DNA of 41,910 nucleotides from positions 1 through 41,910 of the forward strand of contig CALOBA010000022.1 of the NCBI GenBank assembly GCA_942491465.1. Direction: 5' to 3'. The translations under genes were made by a program, and so were the position numbers. The DNA is from CALOBA01 sp942491465 (GTDB lineage: Bacteria; Pseudomonadota; Gammaproteobacteria; Chromatiales; Chromatiaceae). The notes under the pieces were generated by a model, which saw nothing but the letters and a program-made list of their open reading frames with translations, made no database searches and was not told where the DNA came from. Shown here piece by piece: positions 26,406 through 34,941 of the stretch; within the stretch, counting starts at the first letter, position 1; each line of letters starts with the position of its first letter.

Positions 26406-29297
26406 TCAGTCGGCCCCGACCTGCGGCTGCGTCTGGGCCTGGAGCGTGGCCAACAACGCAAGCACGGGCTGCCGCGGCCAGGCGTCGTCGGCGGCCTCTT
26501 GCAGCAGCGCCTGCAGCGTACCGATGGCATCGCGCTCCCGTCCGAGCCTTGCCAACAGTCCGGCCCGACGCAGGACCAGCCCCCGATGGGAGGGATTGGC
26601 GCCCAGGGCGCGCCCGAGGATGCGCTCGGCCATCACCGGCTTGCCGTCGAGTTCGAGCAGCCGGGCGTAGGTATCGGCGATCGCCGCCGAGCGCGGCGCC
26701 GCCGCATAGGCTCGGGCGGCGTAACCCATCGCCAGCTCAGGCTCGGTGTCGCGCAGCATCCAGGCAAGGTTGTTCAGCGCCGTCGGATGCTCCGGAACAC
26801 TGACCAGCACCCGTTCCCACTCGGCCCGTGCCAGGTCCTGCCGCCCGAGCTGGAACAGCAGCTCGGCCCGCAGCAGCCGGGCCTCCATATCCTCGCCCTG
26901 GCCCGCCAGCCAGACCTCGAGCCGAGCCTGTCCCCGCTCGGCCTCGCCGAGACGTCGTTCGACGCGGACCAACGTGAGCAGTGCACGCCGCCCGCGACCC
27001 TGCGCCAGCGCCCGGGTCAGTCGATCGCGCGCGCCGACCAGATCGCCTTGGGCCAATGCCAACCGTCCGGCCAGCTCCAATACCTCGGCGTCCTCGGGGC
27101 GTCGCTGCGCGAGCACGGTGAGATTCGCCGCGGCGCTGGCCAGCCGGCCATCACGCAGGTGCAGGTCGACCACATCCTTGCGTGCCCGATCCAACGTCGG
27201 GTCCAGACGCAGCGCCCGGTCCAGCGCCGCAACCGCCCGGCGCGGTCGATCGATGGCAAGGTTCACACAGGCGTTGAGATAGGCGACCCGAGCACTGGTG
27301 GGCTGAAGCATCGCACCGCGCTCGGCCACGGGGCGGGCCTGCTCCGGCTCTCCGGCCGCCGTCAGGGCCGTGGCGTAGACAGCAAGCGCGCTTACGTTGT
27401 CGACGAAGTCGGGCGCGTGTTTGTGGAGCAGATCCACGGCGTCTTGCGCACGCCCCTCCCGCAGTTCCAAGTAGGCCAACGCGGTGCGAAAATCCAATCG
27501 CTCCGGGGCCAGCTCCAGAGCGGTCGACAACTGCCTCAGCACAGGGCGGGCCAGACCCTGGGCCTCAAGCAGGATGACCAAGGCCGCGCGTGTCCCGAGG
27601 TCGTCGGGCCTGCGCGTGAGCTGCTGCTCCAAGATGTCGACGGCGCCCGCCGTATCCCCTTGCTGCAAGGCCGCCGCGGCCAAGCCCCGCGCCGCCCCGC
27701 TCGACTGCGGCTCAAGCCGAGCCGCAGCCTCGAAGGCGCCGCGCGCGGCCGGGGTACGACCCGCGGCCAGGTCCACCCACCCGGCCTGCAGGAAGGGCTC
27801 CGGTCGGTCCGGAAGCCGCTGGACGAGCCGCTCCACACGCTCCCTCGCGGCGGCAAGCTCAGCGTGCCGCCGGTAGGCCCTGAGGAGAAGCAGGTCGCCG
27901 GCCAACAGCTGCGGGCGTTGGACATTGGCGGCGTCGATGGCGGCTGCGGCCGCGGCCACCTGGCCATCGGCCAACAGCGCCAGGCCGAGTTGCAGCTCGG
28001 ACCTGAAGTCCGCGCGCTGCCCTTGCGAGCCGAGCCGCAGCAACGCGACGGCGACGTCGGGGCGGTCGAGGTCCAGCATGGCGCCGGCCATGAGGCCCAG
28101 CCCGTCGCGATCGATCTGCCCGCTGTCGATGGTCGGCGACAGCAGCTCCAGCACTCGCCGCGGACTGCCCGCGCCGAACTCGATGTCGGCCAGCGCAAGA
28201 CGCGGCAGATAGGCCTCCGGCAATCCCACCACGGCGGTGCGAAGATAGGCCGTCGCGGTATGTTCCGATCCGATCCGGGCCAGGGCGACGGCCGCGTGAT
28301 ACAGGGCACCGACGTGAACCGGTTTCTGCTCCAGGGTAAGCTGGTAGTAGGACAGGGCCGCAGTCGTATCGCCCTGAGCCGAGAGCAGGCGTCCGCGCGC
28401 ATACAGCGTGACCGCCGAGCGCGGCAAGAGGTGTTCCAGACGCTCGACCTGCGCCTCGGCCCGCGCGAGCTGTCCGTCGTCGATCAGGCGCAGGGCAAGG
28501 TTGTAGCGCCAGCGCGGGCGCCACGGATTGACCTGGATGGCGTGCCGGTAGGCCACCGTTGCGGCTCCCTTGTCCCCGAGCGCCTGCTCGGTATCGCCGA
28601 GCATCGCCCAGCCCCAGTCGTTGTTGGGCCAGCGCTCGACCAGCTCGCGCAACAGCGAGCGGGCCTGAAACAGGTGGCCTTGATACAGCGCGATCTGGGC
28701 ATTGGCGAGGCTCCCGAGCTCGGCGCCGACGCGATCGCGCTGCGTCTTGCGCGCCAGCGACAACGCCAATTGCGGATCATCTGCGACCAGGGCCGCCATC
28801 GACATCACGGCATGGAACGGTGCCAGCCCCTCCCGGGTCAGACCCCTGGGCACACGCTGATCCACCAGCGTCCGACCATGGCCCATCATCAATAGGGCCA
28901 GCGCCAAGTCTGTCGCAATGGTATCGCGGGACATGCCCAGGGCCTGCGCGAAATCCAACTGCTGGGCCGCCGATTGCCAGTCGCCCAGCTGCTGATGCAC
29001 CTGTCCGAACAGCCAGCGCGCGTAGGCATCGGCCGGGTCCGCCAGCAGCGCCTCCCGCAAATGGCCCGCAGCGCCCACCAAGTCACGACGATCGAGCGCG
29101 CGCTCCGCCTCGTAGACGCTCGCGTCGATCTCGGCTTCGTCCTTGGCGCAGCCGCCGCCGAGCAGCACGAGTAGCAGCACCGCAATGCCGCTCAGCCACC
29201 AGATGGCGGGATGCCCCAACCAAGGCCGCGAGCGATGCCGACGGCGCCCCGGCAGACAGCAGAAGGTCGGATGCACCCCAGGAGGCCCCGCCGTCAC
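26406..29297 (-). CDS. TPR-repeat lipoprotein, resembling PrsT-like proteins
   Basis: 963 residues. The N-terminus has a hydrophobic stretch (IAVLLLVLLGGGC) ending in a lipobox with C50, so it should be a lipoprotein. Nearly all the rest is tetratricopeptide repeats, for example AYARWLFGQVHQQLGDWQSA and further units of about 34 residues through to residue 950. Length and layout resemble the TPR proteins of exosortase/exopolysaccharide loci, but no exosortase or PEP-CTERM protein is in view. Its GTG start overlaps the upstream gene's TGA (GTGA), so the two are coupled. Confidence 0.85.
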   Translation of the reverse strand: MTAGPPGVHPTFCCLPGRRRHRSRPWLGHPAIWWLSGIAVLLLVLLGGGCAKDEAEIDASVYEAERALDRRDLVGAAGHLREALLADPADAYARWLFGQVHQQLGDWQSAAQQLDFAQALGMSRDTIATDLALALLMMGHGRTLVDQRVPRGLTREGLAPFHAVMSMAALVADDPQLALSLARKTQRDRVGAELGSLANAQIALYQGHLFQARSLLRELVERWPNNDWGWAMLGDTEQALGDKGAATVAYRHAIQVNPWRPRWRYNLALRLIDDGQLARAEAQVERLEHLLPRSAVTLYARGRLLSAQGDTTAALSYYQLTLEQKPVHVGALYHAAVALARIGSEHTATAYLRTAVVGLPEAYLPRLALADIEFGAGSPRRVLELLSPTIDSGQIDRDGLGLMAGAMLDLDRPDVAVALLRLGSQGQRADFRSELQLGLALLADGQVAAAAAAIDAANVQRPQLLAGDLLLLRAYRRHAELAAARERVERLVQRLPDRPEPFLQAGWVDLAAGRTPAARGAFEAAARLEPQSSGAARGLAAAALQQGDTAGAVDILEQQLTRRPDDLGTRAALVILLEAQGLARPVLRQLSTALELAPERLDFRTALAYLELREGRAQDAVDLLHKHAPDFVDNVSALAVYATALTAAGEPEQARPVAERGAMLQPTSARVAYLNACVNLAIDRPRRAVAALDRALRLDPTLDRARKDVVDLHLRDGRLASAAANLTVLAQRRPEDAEVLELAGRLALAQGDLVGARDRLTRALAQGRGRRALLTLVRVERRLGEAERGQARLEVWLAGQGEDMEARLLRAELLFQLGRQDLARAEWERVLVSVPEHPTALNNLAWMLRDTEPELAMGYAARAYAAAPRSAAIADTYARLLELDGKPVMAERILGRALGANPSHRGLVLRRAGLLARLGRERDAIGTLQALLQEAADDAWPRQPVLALLATLQAQTQPQVGAD

Positions 29298-30148
29298 GGC
29301 ATCGGCTCCGGGCGCTGATGCTCGATATCCAGCAATCGAAACACGATCGGTGTGGCGGCAACGAAATCCGCCGGACCGAATACCGGGGATTGGGCGTCGT
29401 TGGCGTTGTCCAGCGGGAGTGTCGGCACACGCAGCGCGCGGGGTGCCAGCGCCGCCAAGCTCAGATCCTCGGCGGCCGGTCCCGCGGGCTCACCGCCGAT
29501 CAGGCCGTGATAGCCCCAGGTCGGCGCCTGGCCGCTGGGTAACCGAAACCAGCCGAGTTCGACCGCGCCGAGCGCATCAGGCTCGACATCATTACCCATG
29601 CGCGAAGGGCCGAGCGCCCCACGCGAGGTCAGGTCAAAGGTTTTCCGATCAGGCAAAAACCGATCTTCGACGCGCCAAATCTCCATCGCCGTGCGCGCAT
29701 CGATCCAATGCGTGCGCACGGCGGGCAACCGGCGCGCGCTCGGCAGCTCCGCCAGGGCCGCGATCCCGGGGGCGAGCCCCGGATCGATGCCGTCGGCAAA
29801 GAAGGCATCCAGGCCATTGCCGAGGATGGCCAGGATGCGTTCGATGCCGAGCCGATCGGACCCGGCCCGGGCAGGAGCGGCACAATCGCCGACGTCAGCC
29901 CGGATGTGATCCGTCGCATCGGGGAGGCAGCCCCTCGCGAGCCGCAAGTCGAGTGCCGTCGGCTGCCATAGACGCTCCCCGCTGCCGTGGGCCGGCTCGT
30001 CGAGCAGCATCTCCGCGTGCGCCGGGACGCCGTTGCCGGGGCCGCAAACCAGCATCGCCACCGCCAGCAGCATCGACCGGACAAGCCGACCAGGCTCGCA
30101 GCGTCCCCGTTCGCGCCATCGCTTCAGCGCCATCGCATTCCAAGACAT
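29294..30148 (-). CDS. Secreted hypothetical protein coupled to the TPR lipoprotein
   Basis: 284 residues from the ATG at 30148, which has GAGGGG about 7 nt upstream. The basic start and hydrophobic core (SMLLAVAMLVCGPGNG) end in PAHAEM, a good signal peptidase I site after AHA. The mature protein has no domain I recognise. Its TGA overlaps the GTG of the TPR gene by 4 bp, so the two are translated together and may form a periplasmic/outer-membrane pair. Confidence 0.75.
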   Translation of the reverse strand: MSWNAMALKRWRERGRCEPGRLVRSMLLAVAMLVCGPGNGVPAHAEMLLDEPAHGSGERLWQPTALDLRLARGCLPDATDHIRADVGDCAAPARAGSDRLGIERILAILGNGLDAFFADGIDPGLAPGIAALAELPSARRLPAVRTHWIDARTAMEIWRVEDRFLPDRKTFDLTSRGALGPSRMGNDVEPDALGAVELGWFRLPSGQAPTWGYHGLIGGEPAGPAAEDLSLAALAPRALRVPTLPLDNANDAQSPVFGPADFVAATPIVFRLLDIEHQRPEPMP

Positions 30149-30249
30149 GGTCAACCCCTCAAAATACAGTCCGGTTCAAACCGTCGGCGCGCGCCCCGCT
30201 GTTGCGTTAGGCCCGCACTCGGCTATCATCCCGCGCTGGTCCGAACAGC

Positions 30250-30269
30250 GGGCCCGGCATGCCGGGCCC
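30250..30269. promoter_or_regulatory. Perfect 20-bp palindrome upstream of the HEXXH gene
   Basis: GGGCCCGGCATGCCGGGCCC is its own reverse complement. It ends 24 bp before the TTG start, in the 145-bp region between two divergent genes. It could be an operator or an RNA hairpin near the start. No T tract follows it. Confidence 0.5.
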
Positions 30270-30293
30270 AATCCATTAGAGCACAGCCCAACC

Positions 30294-30776
30294 TTGTATT
30301 TTATCGACGACATCGACTTCGACCTATTGCGCCTGCTGCTGCAGCCGTTCGGCCTCGAGCCGATGCGACTGCCGGCGTCGTCATCGATCCCTGGAAGCTT
30401 CTGGGGCGAGCCGGAGGCCGGACTGATCGGCAATCGTCTTTATGTCCGCGGGGACACCCCGGTTCATTCGGCCTTGCACGAGGCCTGTCACTACATCTGC
30501 ATGGACGCCGCGCGCCGACGCCAACTGCACACCAACGCCGGCGGCAGCACGGCCGAGGAGGACGCCGTCTGCCGGCTCCAGGTCCTGCTGTCGGATCATC
30601 TGTCCGGCATCGGGCGCGATACGATGTTCCGCGACATGGACAGCTGGGGCTACAGCTTCCGCCTCGGCTCCGCGCGGGCCTGGTTCGACCAGGACGCCGA
30701 CGACGCCAAAGCCTGGCTGCTCGACCACGGACTGATCACGCATGACGACACACCGACCTGGCGGCTGCGCCAGTGA
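30294..30776 (+). CDS. Conserved hypothetical protein with HEXXH motif
   Basis: 160 residues from TTG 30294 (YFIDDIDFDLLRLLLQPFG), chosen because homologues as I recall them begin at this point; the frame is open upstream to 30033. The middle holds SALHEACHYICMD, an HEXXH zinc-protease-like motif (H62, E63, H66). The C-terminal half (GYSFRLGSARAWFDQDADDA) is well conserved-looking but unassigned. No signal peptide. Zinc binding is inference from the motif alone. Confidence 0.78.
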   Translation: MYFIDDIDFDLLRLLLQPFGLEPMRLPASSSIPGSFWGEPEAGLIGNRLYVRGDTPVHSALHEACHYICMDAARRRQLHTNAGGSTAEEDAVCRLQVLLSDHLSGIGRDTMFRDMDSWGYSFRLGSARAWFDQDADDAKAWLLDHGLITHDDTPTWRLRQ

Positions 30777-30854
30777 GGGCTGCCCGATGGATCGCCAGCG
30801 CCGGATAACCTTGCCGCACTTGTCTCATCATTACCGATGCAGCTCATAACGATC

Positions 30855-31493
30855 ATGATCACCACCATCGACCCGACACGACTCTTCGGCGCCATGCTGC
30901 TGCTCGTCTCCGGTGCCGCCGCCGCCTGGACCCCCTACGTCGGCGCCCCAGCCTACGGCGACGGCCCGCAGCCGGCAGACGCCGAGACCCAACCTTCGGC
31001 GGAGGGCCGGCAGCAAGTCCCGCCACCACCCTACCCCGCCCCGACGCTCGGTCCCTATGCACGCCCCGCTTGGTCGGGCACTCGGCCGATCCCCCAAGCG
31101 CCTGACGCCGCCCAGCTCCCGGCGTATCCGGGACAGCCGGGCGGAGCCGGCCCCCAAGCGCCCGGACGGCTGCGATTGTCGCCCGAGATCCGCGACGATG
31201 CCTATGTCCTGATCATCGACTTGGACGGCCGGGACCCTGCCGAGATCGACGTCAGCGCCCGCCCCAACACCTTGCTGATCACCAGCCGTCGCAGCGCCGA
31301 GACCAGCAATGCGGAGCGCTTCGACGACGGCCGCGGCTATCGGCGTGGTTGGAGCTGGTCCAGCGGCCAGAGCAGCCGTCGCCTGCCGGTGCCGCCCGAC
31401 GCCGACCTGAGCAGGATGCGCCGCGAGCAGGGCGACCAACAGGTGCGCATCATCATCCCCAGGCGTCAGGCCCCGGGCAGCGACGCACAATGA
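30855..31493 (+). CDS. Secreted Pro-rich protein with Hsp20-like C-terminal region
   Basis: About 212 residues; an ATG at 30837 would add six. A signal peptide (LFGAMLLLVSGAAAAW) is followed by a Pro/Gly-rich stretch of about 80 residues. The C-terminal half (ILIIDLDG-type strand, PNTLLITSRR, LPVPPDADLSRM, VRIIIPRR) has the strand order of an alpha-crystallin/Hsp20 domain. Periplasmic chaperone-like function is inference. The NTF2-like gene follows after 31 bp. Confidence 0.65.
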   Translation: MITTIDPTRLFGAMLLLVSGAAAAWTPYVGAPAYGDGPQPADAETQPSAEGRQQVPPPPYPAPTLGPYARPAWSGTRPIPQAPDAAQLPAYPGQPGGAGPQAPGRLRLSPEIRDDAYVLIIDLDGRDPAEIDVSARPNTLLITSRRSAETSNAERFDDGRGYRRGWSWSSGQSSRRLPVPPDADLSRMRREQGDQQVRIIIPRRQAPGSDAQ

Positions 31494-31524
31494 CCACCAC
31501 CAGAAGCCATCGGAGCCCCGCCCA

Positions 31525-31935
31525 ATGCTGACCTTCCCGACCCCCCAAGAGGCCGAGGACGCCTTCTACGATGCCTTGGAAGAGCGCGATCAGACCAAGA
31601 TGATGGCCGTCTGGGACGACTCGCCGGACATCGCCCTGCTGCTGCCGATGCAGCCGCTCATCACCGGCACCGAGGTCCGCAACGTGCTCCGCGACCTGCT
31701 GCGATCGAACTTGGAGCTGAGGCTCCAGATCAAGCACCTGCACTGGGTCGAGATCGGCGAGTTGGCCATTCACTATGTCCAGGAGCAGCCGGAGGGACCC
31801 GCAGGCGCCGGCGCACTGCCGCTGTATGCGGTGAACATCTACCGCCGCCGCAGCGATGCCGAGTGGAGCATGATCCTGCATCAGAACGCGCCGGCCCCGC
31901 CGCCGCCCGGTGCCATGCCGCCGGGCTTGGGCTAG
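31525..31935 (+). CDS. NTF2-like (SnoaL/DUF4440-type) small protein
   Basis: 136 residues. PQEAEDAFYDALEERDQTKM followed by MAVWDDSPDIALLLPMQPLI is the usual opening of the SnoaL/DUF4440 fold, and YAVNIYRRRSDAEWSMILHQ is its last strands. The tail is Ala/Pro-rich. Members are enzymes or binding proteins with diverse ligands, so no activity is assigned. It lies between the Hsp20-like gene and mtaB, 24 bp before mtaB. Confidence 0.75.
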   Translation: MLTFPTPQEAEDAFYDALEERDQTKMMAVWDDSPDIALLLPMQPLITGTEVRNVLRDLLRSNLELRLQIKHLHWVEIGELAIHYVQEQPEGPAGAGALPLYAVNIYRRRSDAEWSMILHQNAPAPPPPGAMPPGLG

Positions 31936-31959
31936 GCGGTCGCAACCCGGCATCCGCCG

Positions 31960-33288
31960 ATGCGTATCCGCTTGGAGACCCTGGGCTGTCGCCTGAACGA
32001 GGCGGAGTTGGAGACCTGGGCGCGGCAGTTTCAGGCCCGCGGGCTTCAGCTCGCCGGCCCGGACGACGGCGCCGACCTGGTTATCGTCAACACCTGCGCC
32101 GTCACCGGCGAGGCGGTGCGCAAGTCACGCAAGCTGCTGCGGCGCAGCCAGCGCGAGAACCCCCGCGCCCGCCTTGTGGTCAGCGGCTGCGCCGTCTCCG
32201 CCGGTGGCGAGGCCAATCTCGATACCAGCGGCATCGACCTGCTGGTCGACAACCGCGACAAGGACCGGCTGGTGGCCATCGCCGCCGACGCCCTATCCCT
32301 GCCGCTGATGCCCGACAGCGCCACCGAGCCCGGCACCACCGCCCTATTTCCGCGCCGCCGCCAACGCGCCTTCGTCAAGATCCAGGACGGCTGCCGCTAT
32401 CAATGCACCTTTTGCATCGTCACTCGGGCCCGCGGCGACGAGCGCAGCCGCCCCGCCGCCGAGGTCTGCGACGAGATCAACCATCTCCTCGGGCAAGGCG
32501 TGCGCGAGGTCGTGCTGACCGGCGTACAGGCCGGCGGTTGGGGCAGCGATACGGGCGATGACCTCACCGGACTGCTGACCCGCGTGCTGCGCGAGACCGA
32601 CTGCCCGCGCATCCGCCTCGGCTCCGTAGAGCCCTGGGACCTGGGAGAGCGGTTCTGGCGCCTGTTTGAGGACCCGCGGCTGTTGCCACACCTGCACCTG
32701 CCGCTGCAAAGCGGGTCTGATCGGATCCTGCGCCGCATGGCCCGCCGCTGCAAGGCGGCGGAATTCGAGCGATTGATCGCCGAGGCCCGCGCGGCCATCC
32801 CCGACTTCAACTGCACCACCGACATCATCGTCGGTTTCCCCGGCGAGACCGAGGCCGACTTTCAGGCCACCCGCGAGGTCTGCGAGCGGGTCGGCTTCGG
32901 CCACATCCACATCTTCGCCTTCTCGCCGCGGGCCGGCACCCGGGCCGCCCACATGCCCGATCAGGTCGCCGCCGAGATCAAGCGCGCACGCAGCCGCAGG
33001 CTCCATCAGGTCGCCGTCCAAGGCCGGGCGGCGACCCAGCGCCGCTGCCTCGGACGGGTCATGCCGGTACTGATCGAGGGGCCTTGCGGCGACGGCGACG
33101 ACCTATGTGGCTACACGCCGAACTATCTGACGACCCGCGTGCGCGGTCCGCTGCCCGATGCCGCCGCGAACCGCATCGTTCAGGTCCGCCTGAGCCATAT
33201 CGACGACGACGGCGAGGCGCTTGTGGGCAGCGTGCTGCGCGACGGGGCAGCTTCTAGAGAAACGCTGAATTATTCAGCATCTCCCTAG
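31960..33288 (+). CDS. mtaB: tRNA t6A37 methylthiotransferase MtaB
   Basis: 442 residues. A radical SAM methylthiotransferase converting t6A37 to ms2t6A in tRNA. The N-terminal UPF0004 domain has its three cluster cysteines in LGCRLNEAE, NTCAVTGEAV and SGCAV. The radical SAM CxxxCxxC is CRYQCTFC, preceded by VKIQDG. GFPGETEADF and HIFAFSPRAGTRA follow, and the C-terminal region is TRAM-like. The last codons (ETLNYSASP) and the TAG stop are encoded by a 35-bp palindrome at 33254-33288, so the original C-terminus may have been altered. Confidence 0.93.
   Translation: MRIRLETLGCRLNEAELETWARQFQARGLQLAGPDDGADLVIVNTCAVTGEAVRKSRKLLRRSQRENPRARLVVSGCAVSAGGEANLDTSGIDLLVDNRDKDRLVAIAADALSLPLMPDSATEPGTTALFPRRRQRAFVKIQDGCRYQCTFCIVTRARGDERSRPAAEVCDEINHLLGQGVREVVLTGVQAGGWGSDTGDDLTGLLTRVLRETDCPRIRLGSVEPWDLGERFWRLFEDPRLLPHLHLPLQSGSDRILRRMARRCKAAEFERLIAEARAAIPDFNCTTDIIVGFPGETEADFQATREVCERVGFGHIHIFAFSPRAGTRAAHMPDQVAAEIKRARSRRLHQVAVQGRAATQRRCLGRVMPVLIEGPCGDGDDLCGYTPNYLTTRVRGPLPDAAANRIVQVRLSHIDDDGEALVGSVLRDGAASRETLNYSASP
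33254..33288. repeat. 35-bp palindrome forming the end of mtaB
   Basis: The core GCTGAAT-T-ATTCAGC is perfect and the outer arms (CTAGAGA... and ...TCTCCCTAG) are imperfect. It provides the last codons and stop codon of mtaB. It may act as an RNA hairpin at the transcript end. There is no T tract. Confidence 0.6.
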
Positions 33289-33321
33289 GTGCCGGTCGCC
33301 GTGTCGGTCAAGCGGGTCTTA

Positions 33322-33420
33322 GGATCGGTTCAAAAACAAGTGGTTCAGACGCCCGCTCGTGGTGCCTTTGGATTGGCCGTTTCATGGTTGCGTCTGCACC
33401 ACTCGTTTCTGAACCTTGAC
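33322..33420. repeat. 99-bp palindromic element, family B copy 1 (intergenic)
   Basis: The reverse complement of this stretch matches 37536-37634, with differences mainly in the centre. The ends pair with each other (GGTTC...AAACAAGTGGT on one side, the complement on the other). It is flanked by TTA at 33319-33321 and 33421-33423. It lies between mtaB and the membrane protein gene, in no coding frame. Confidence 0.82.
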
Positions 33421-33431
33421 TTACCCTTCGC

Positions 33432-33785
33432 TCACTCGTTGATATGCAGGCCAAGCGCGTGATACTGGGTGCGCATCACCATCCGGAAGCTATTGGCACC
33501 GGCGAGGAAGATGAAGCCGGCGATGTCGATCGGTGAGATCAGACCGCGGGTATCGACGGTAAACGAGATCGCACCGACCATGAGCGCCGCGAAGAACAGC
33601 GCCATGGCGAACAGCGGCGTAATGCCGGCGGCCATGGCCGAGGCCGGGTGCTGCGGCTCCGGGATCTCCTTGCCCTCGGCCTCGAACCGCTGCCGGGCCT
33701 CGATCACGGCGCGGCGATCTCTCAAGGTCGCGTAGATGATCCAGATGCCGAGCAGGGTGCAGGCGGCACCGATGTACCAAGACAT
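33432..33785 (-). CDS. Small membrane protein downstream of crtB
   Basis: 117 residues from the ATG at 33785, with GGAG about 9 nt upstream. Three hydrophobic segments are seen: YIGAACTLLGIWIIYATL near the start, ITPLFAMALFFAALMVGAI in the middle, and PIDIAGFIFLAG near the end. Family unknown. It follows crtB by 46 bp on the same strand and is likely part of the crt transcript. A role in carotenoid or membrane assembly is only suggested by position. Confidence 0.75.
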   Translation of the reverse strand: MSWYIGAACTLLGIWIIYATLRDRRAVIEARQRFEAEGKEIPEPQHPASAMAAGITPLFAMALFFAALMVGAISFTVDTRGLISPIDIAGFIFLAGANSFRMVMRTQYHALGLHINE

Positions 33786-33831
33786 GACAGAATTCTCCGA
33801 CGAATAACGTAGACGAACGGCCCCCGCGACC

Positions 33832-34941
33832 TCAGCCGCTGACCGTCCCCAAGGCCGGCTGCTCGCTGGCCGGGGTGTAGCGGGCCGCCTCGCGCTTGCG
33901 CGCCTCCAAAGCATCGAACAGGTCGAAGACGAAGTTGACCTTGTCCTCCATCTTGCGCTTGCGCACCGGCAGCGGGTGCAACTCATCCAGCGACGGTGCC
34001 GCAGCGGCGGCCTCCACCAGGAAGCGGTTCTCCGGCAGCGGCGGCGCATTGCCCGGCCGCATCAGCGGTAACGGGGTCACGGCCATGGCGCGGCCGAGCA
34101 GGGTGAGCTTGCGCTGCCCCGAGACCACGGCGCGTTGCGAGACCGAGTCGTAGCCGTTGCGGGCGACCTCTTTGCCGATCTCGGCATACAGCAGCCGGGC
34201 GGCATAGATGCCGGGCCGGGCGGCCACCGGCAGCCGGGCGATGCCGGCCTCGGCGCGCTGATAGAGCACCTCGGCAAAGCCCAGCAGGCGCTCCACCGTC
34301 TCGCCGATCGCGTCGTTGAAGGTCGGGTTTTCAAGCCACGTCTGCGGGTCCAGCCCGGCCTCGCGCAGCCACTCCAGCGGCAGGTAGATGCGCCCGTTGC
34401 GGGCATCCTCGCCGACGTCGCGGCAGATATTGCTGATCTGCATCGCCGTGCCCAGATCGCAGGCCCGGGCCAGGACGTGCGTATCGCGAACCCCCATCAG
34501 CGAGGACATCATGGCGCCAACGGCGGCGGCGACCCGGGCGGAGTAGGCGTAGACCCCGGACAGGTCCTCGTAGATGCGCCCCTGGGCGTCCCACTCGAAG
34601 CCCTCCAGCAGGGCCTCCGGCAGCTCCCGCGGGACACCGTAGTAGGCGACGGCGCCGGCGAAGGCGCGGTCGGCCGGGATCGGCAGCGGATCACCGCGAT
34701 AGGCCCGGTCGAGCCGATCGTAGAGCCGCTCCATGGCCGCGCGCCGATCGCCGGTCTCCATGTCGATGGCGTCGTCGGTCAGCCGGCAGAAGGCATACAG
34801 CGCCGTGGCCGAGTCGCGCAGGTGGCGCGGCAGGAAGAACGAGGCGGCATAAAAGGAGCGCGAGCCGTCGGCGAGCAGCTCGCGACAGGCCGCTAGATCC
34901 GCCGCACGGGCGAACGCTGGTTCATGCGATAACAGAGGCAT
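33832..34941 (-). CDS. crtB: 15-cis-phytoene synthase
   Basis: 369 residues. Condenses two geranylgeranyl diphosphates to phytoene, the first step of carotenoid synthesis. The trans-isoprenyl/squalene-phytoene synthase signatures are visible: CRLTDDAIDME (first Asp-rich motif), and ISNICRDVGEDARNGRIYLP (second Asp-rich motif) followed by EWL. The start MPLLSHEPAF at 34941 overlaps the end of crtI by 20 bp. This fits translational coupling and excludes the longer 401-residue reading. The C-terminal extension after KVNFVFDLFDALEARKRE is low in recognisable motifs. Confidence 0.94.
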   Translation of the reverse strand: MPLLSHEPAFARAADLAACRELLADGSRSFYAASFFLPRHLRDSATALYAFCRLTDDAIDMETGDRRAAMERLYDRLDRAYRGDPLPIPADRAFAGAVAYYGVPRELPEALLEGFEWDAQGRIYEDLSGVYAYSARVAAAVGAMMSSLMGVRDTHVLARACDLGTAMQISNICRDVGEDARNGRIYLPLEWLREAGLDPQTWLENPTFNDAIGETVERLLGFAEVLYQRAEAGIARLPVAARPGIYAARLLYAEIGKEVARNGYDSVSQRAVVSGQRKLTLLGRAMAVTPLPLMRPGNAPPLPENRFLVEAAAAAPSLDELHPLPVRKRKMEDKVNFVFDLFDALEARKREAARYTPASEQPALGTVSG

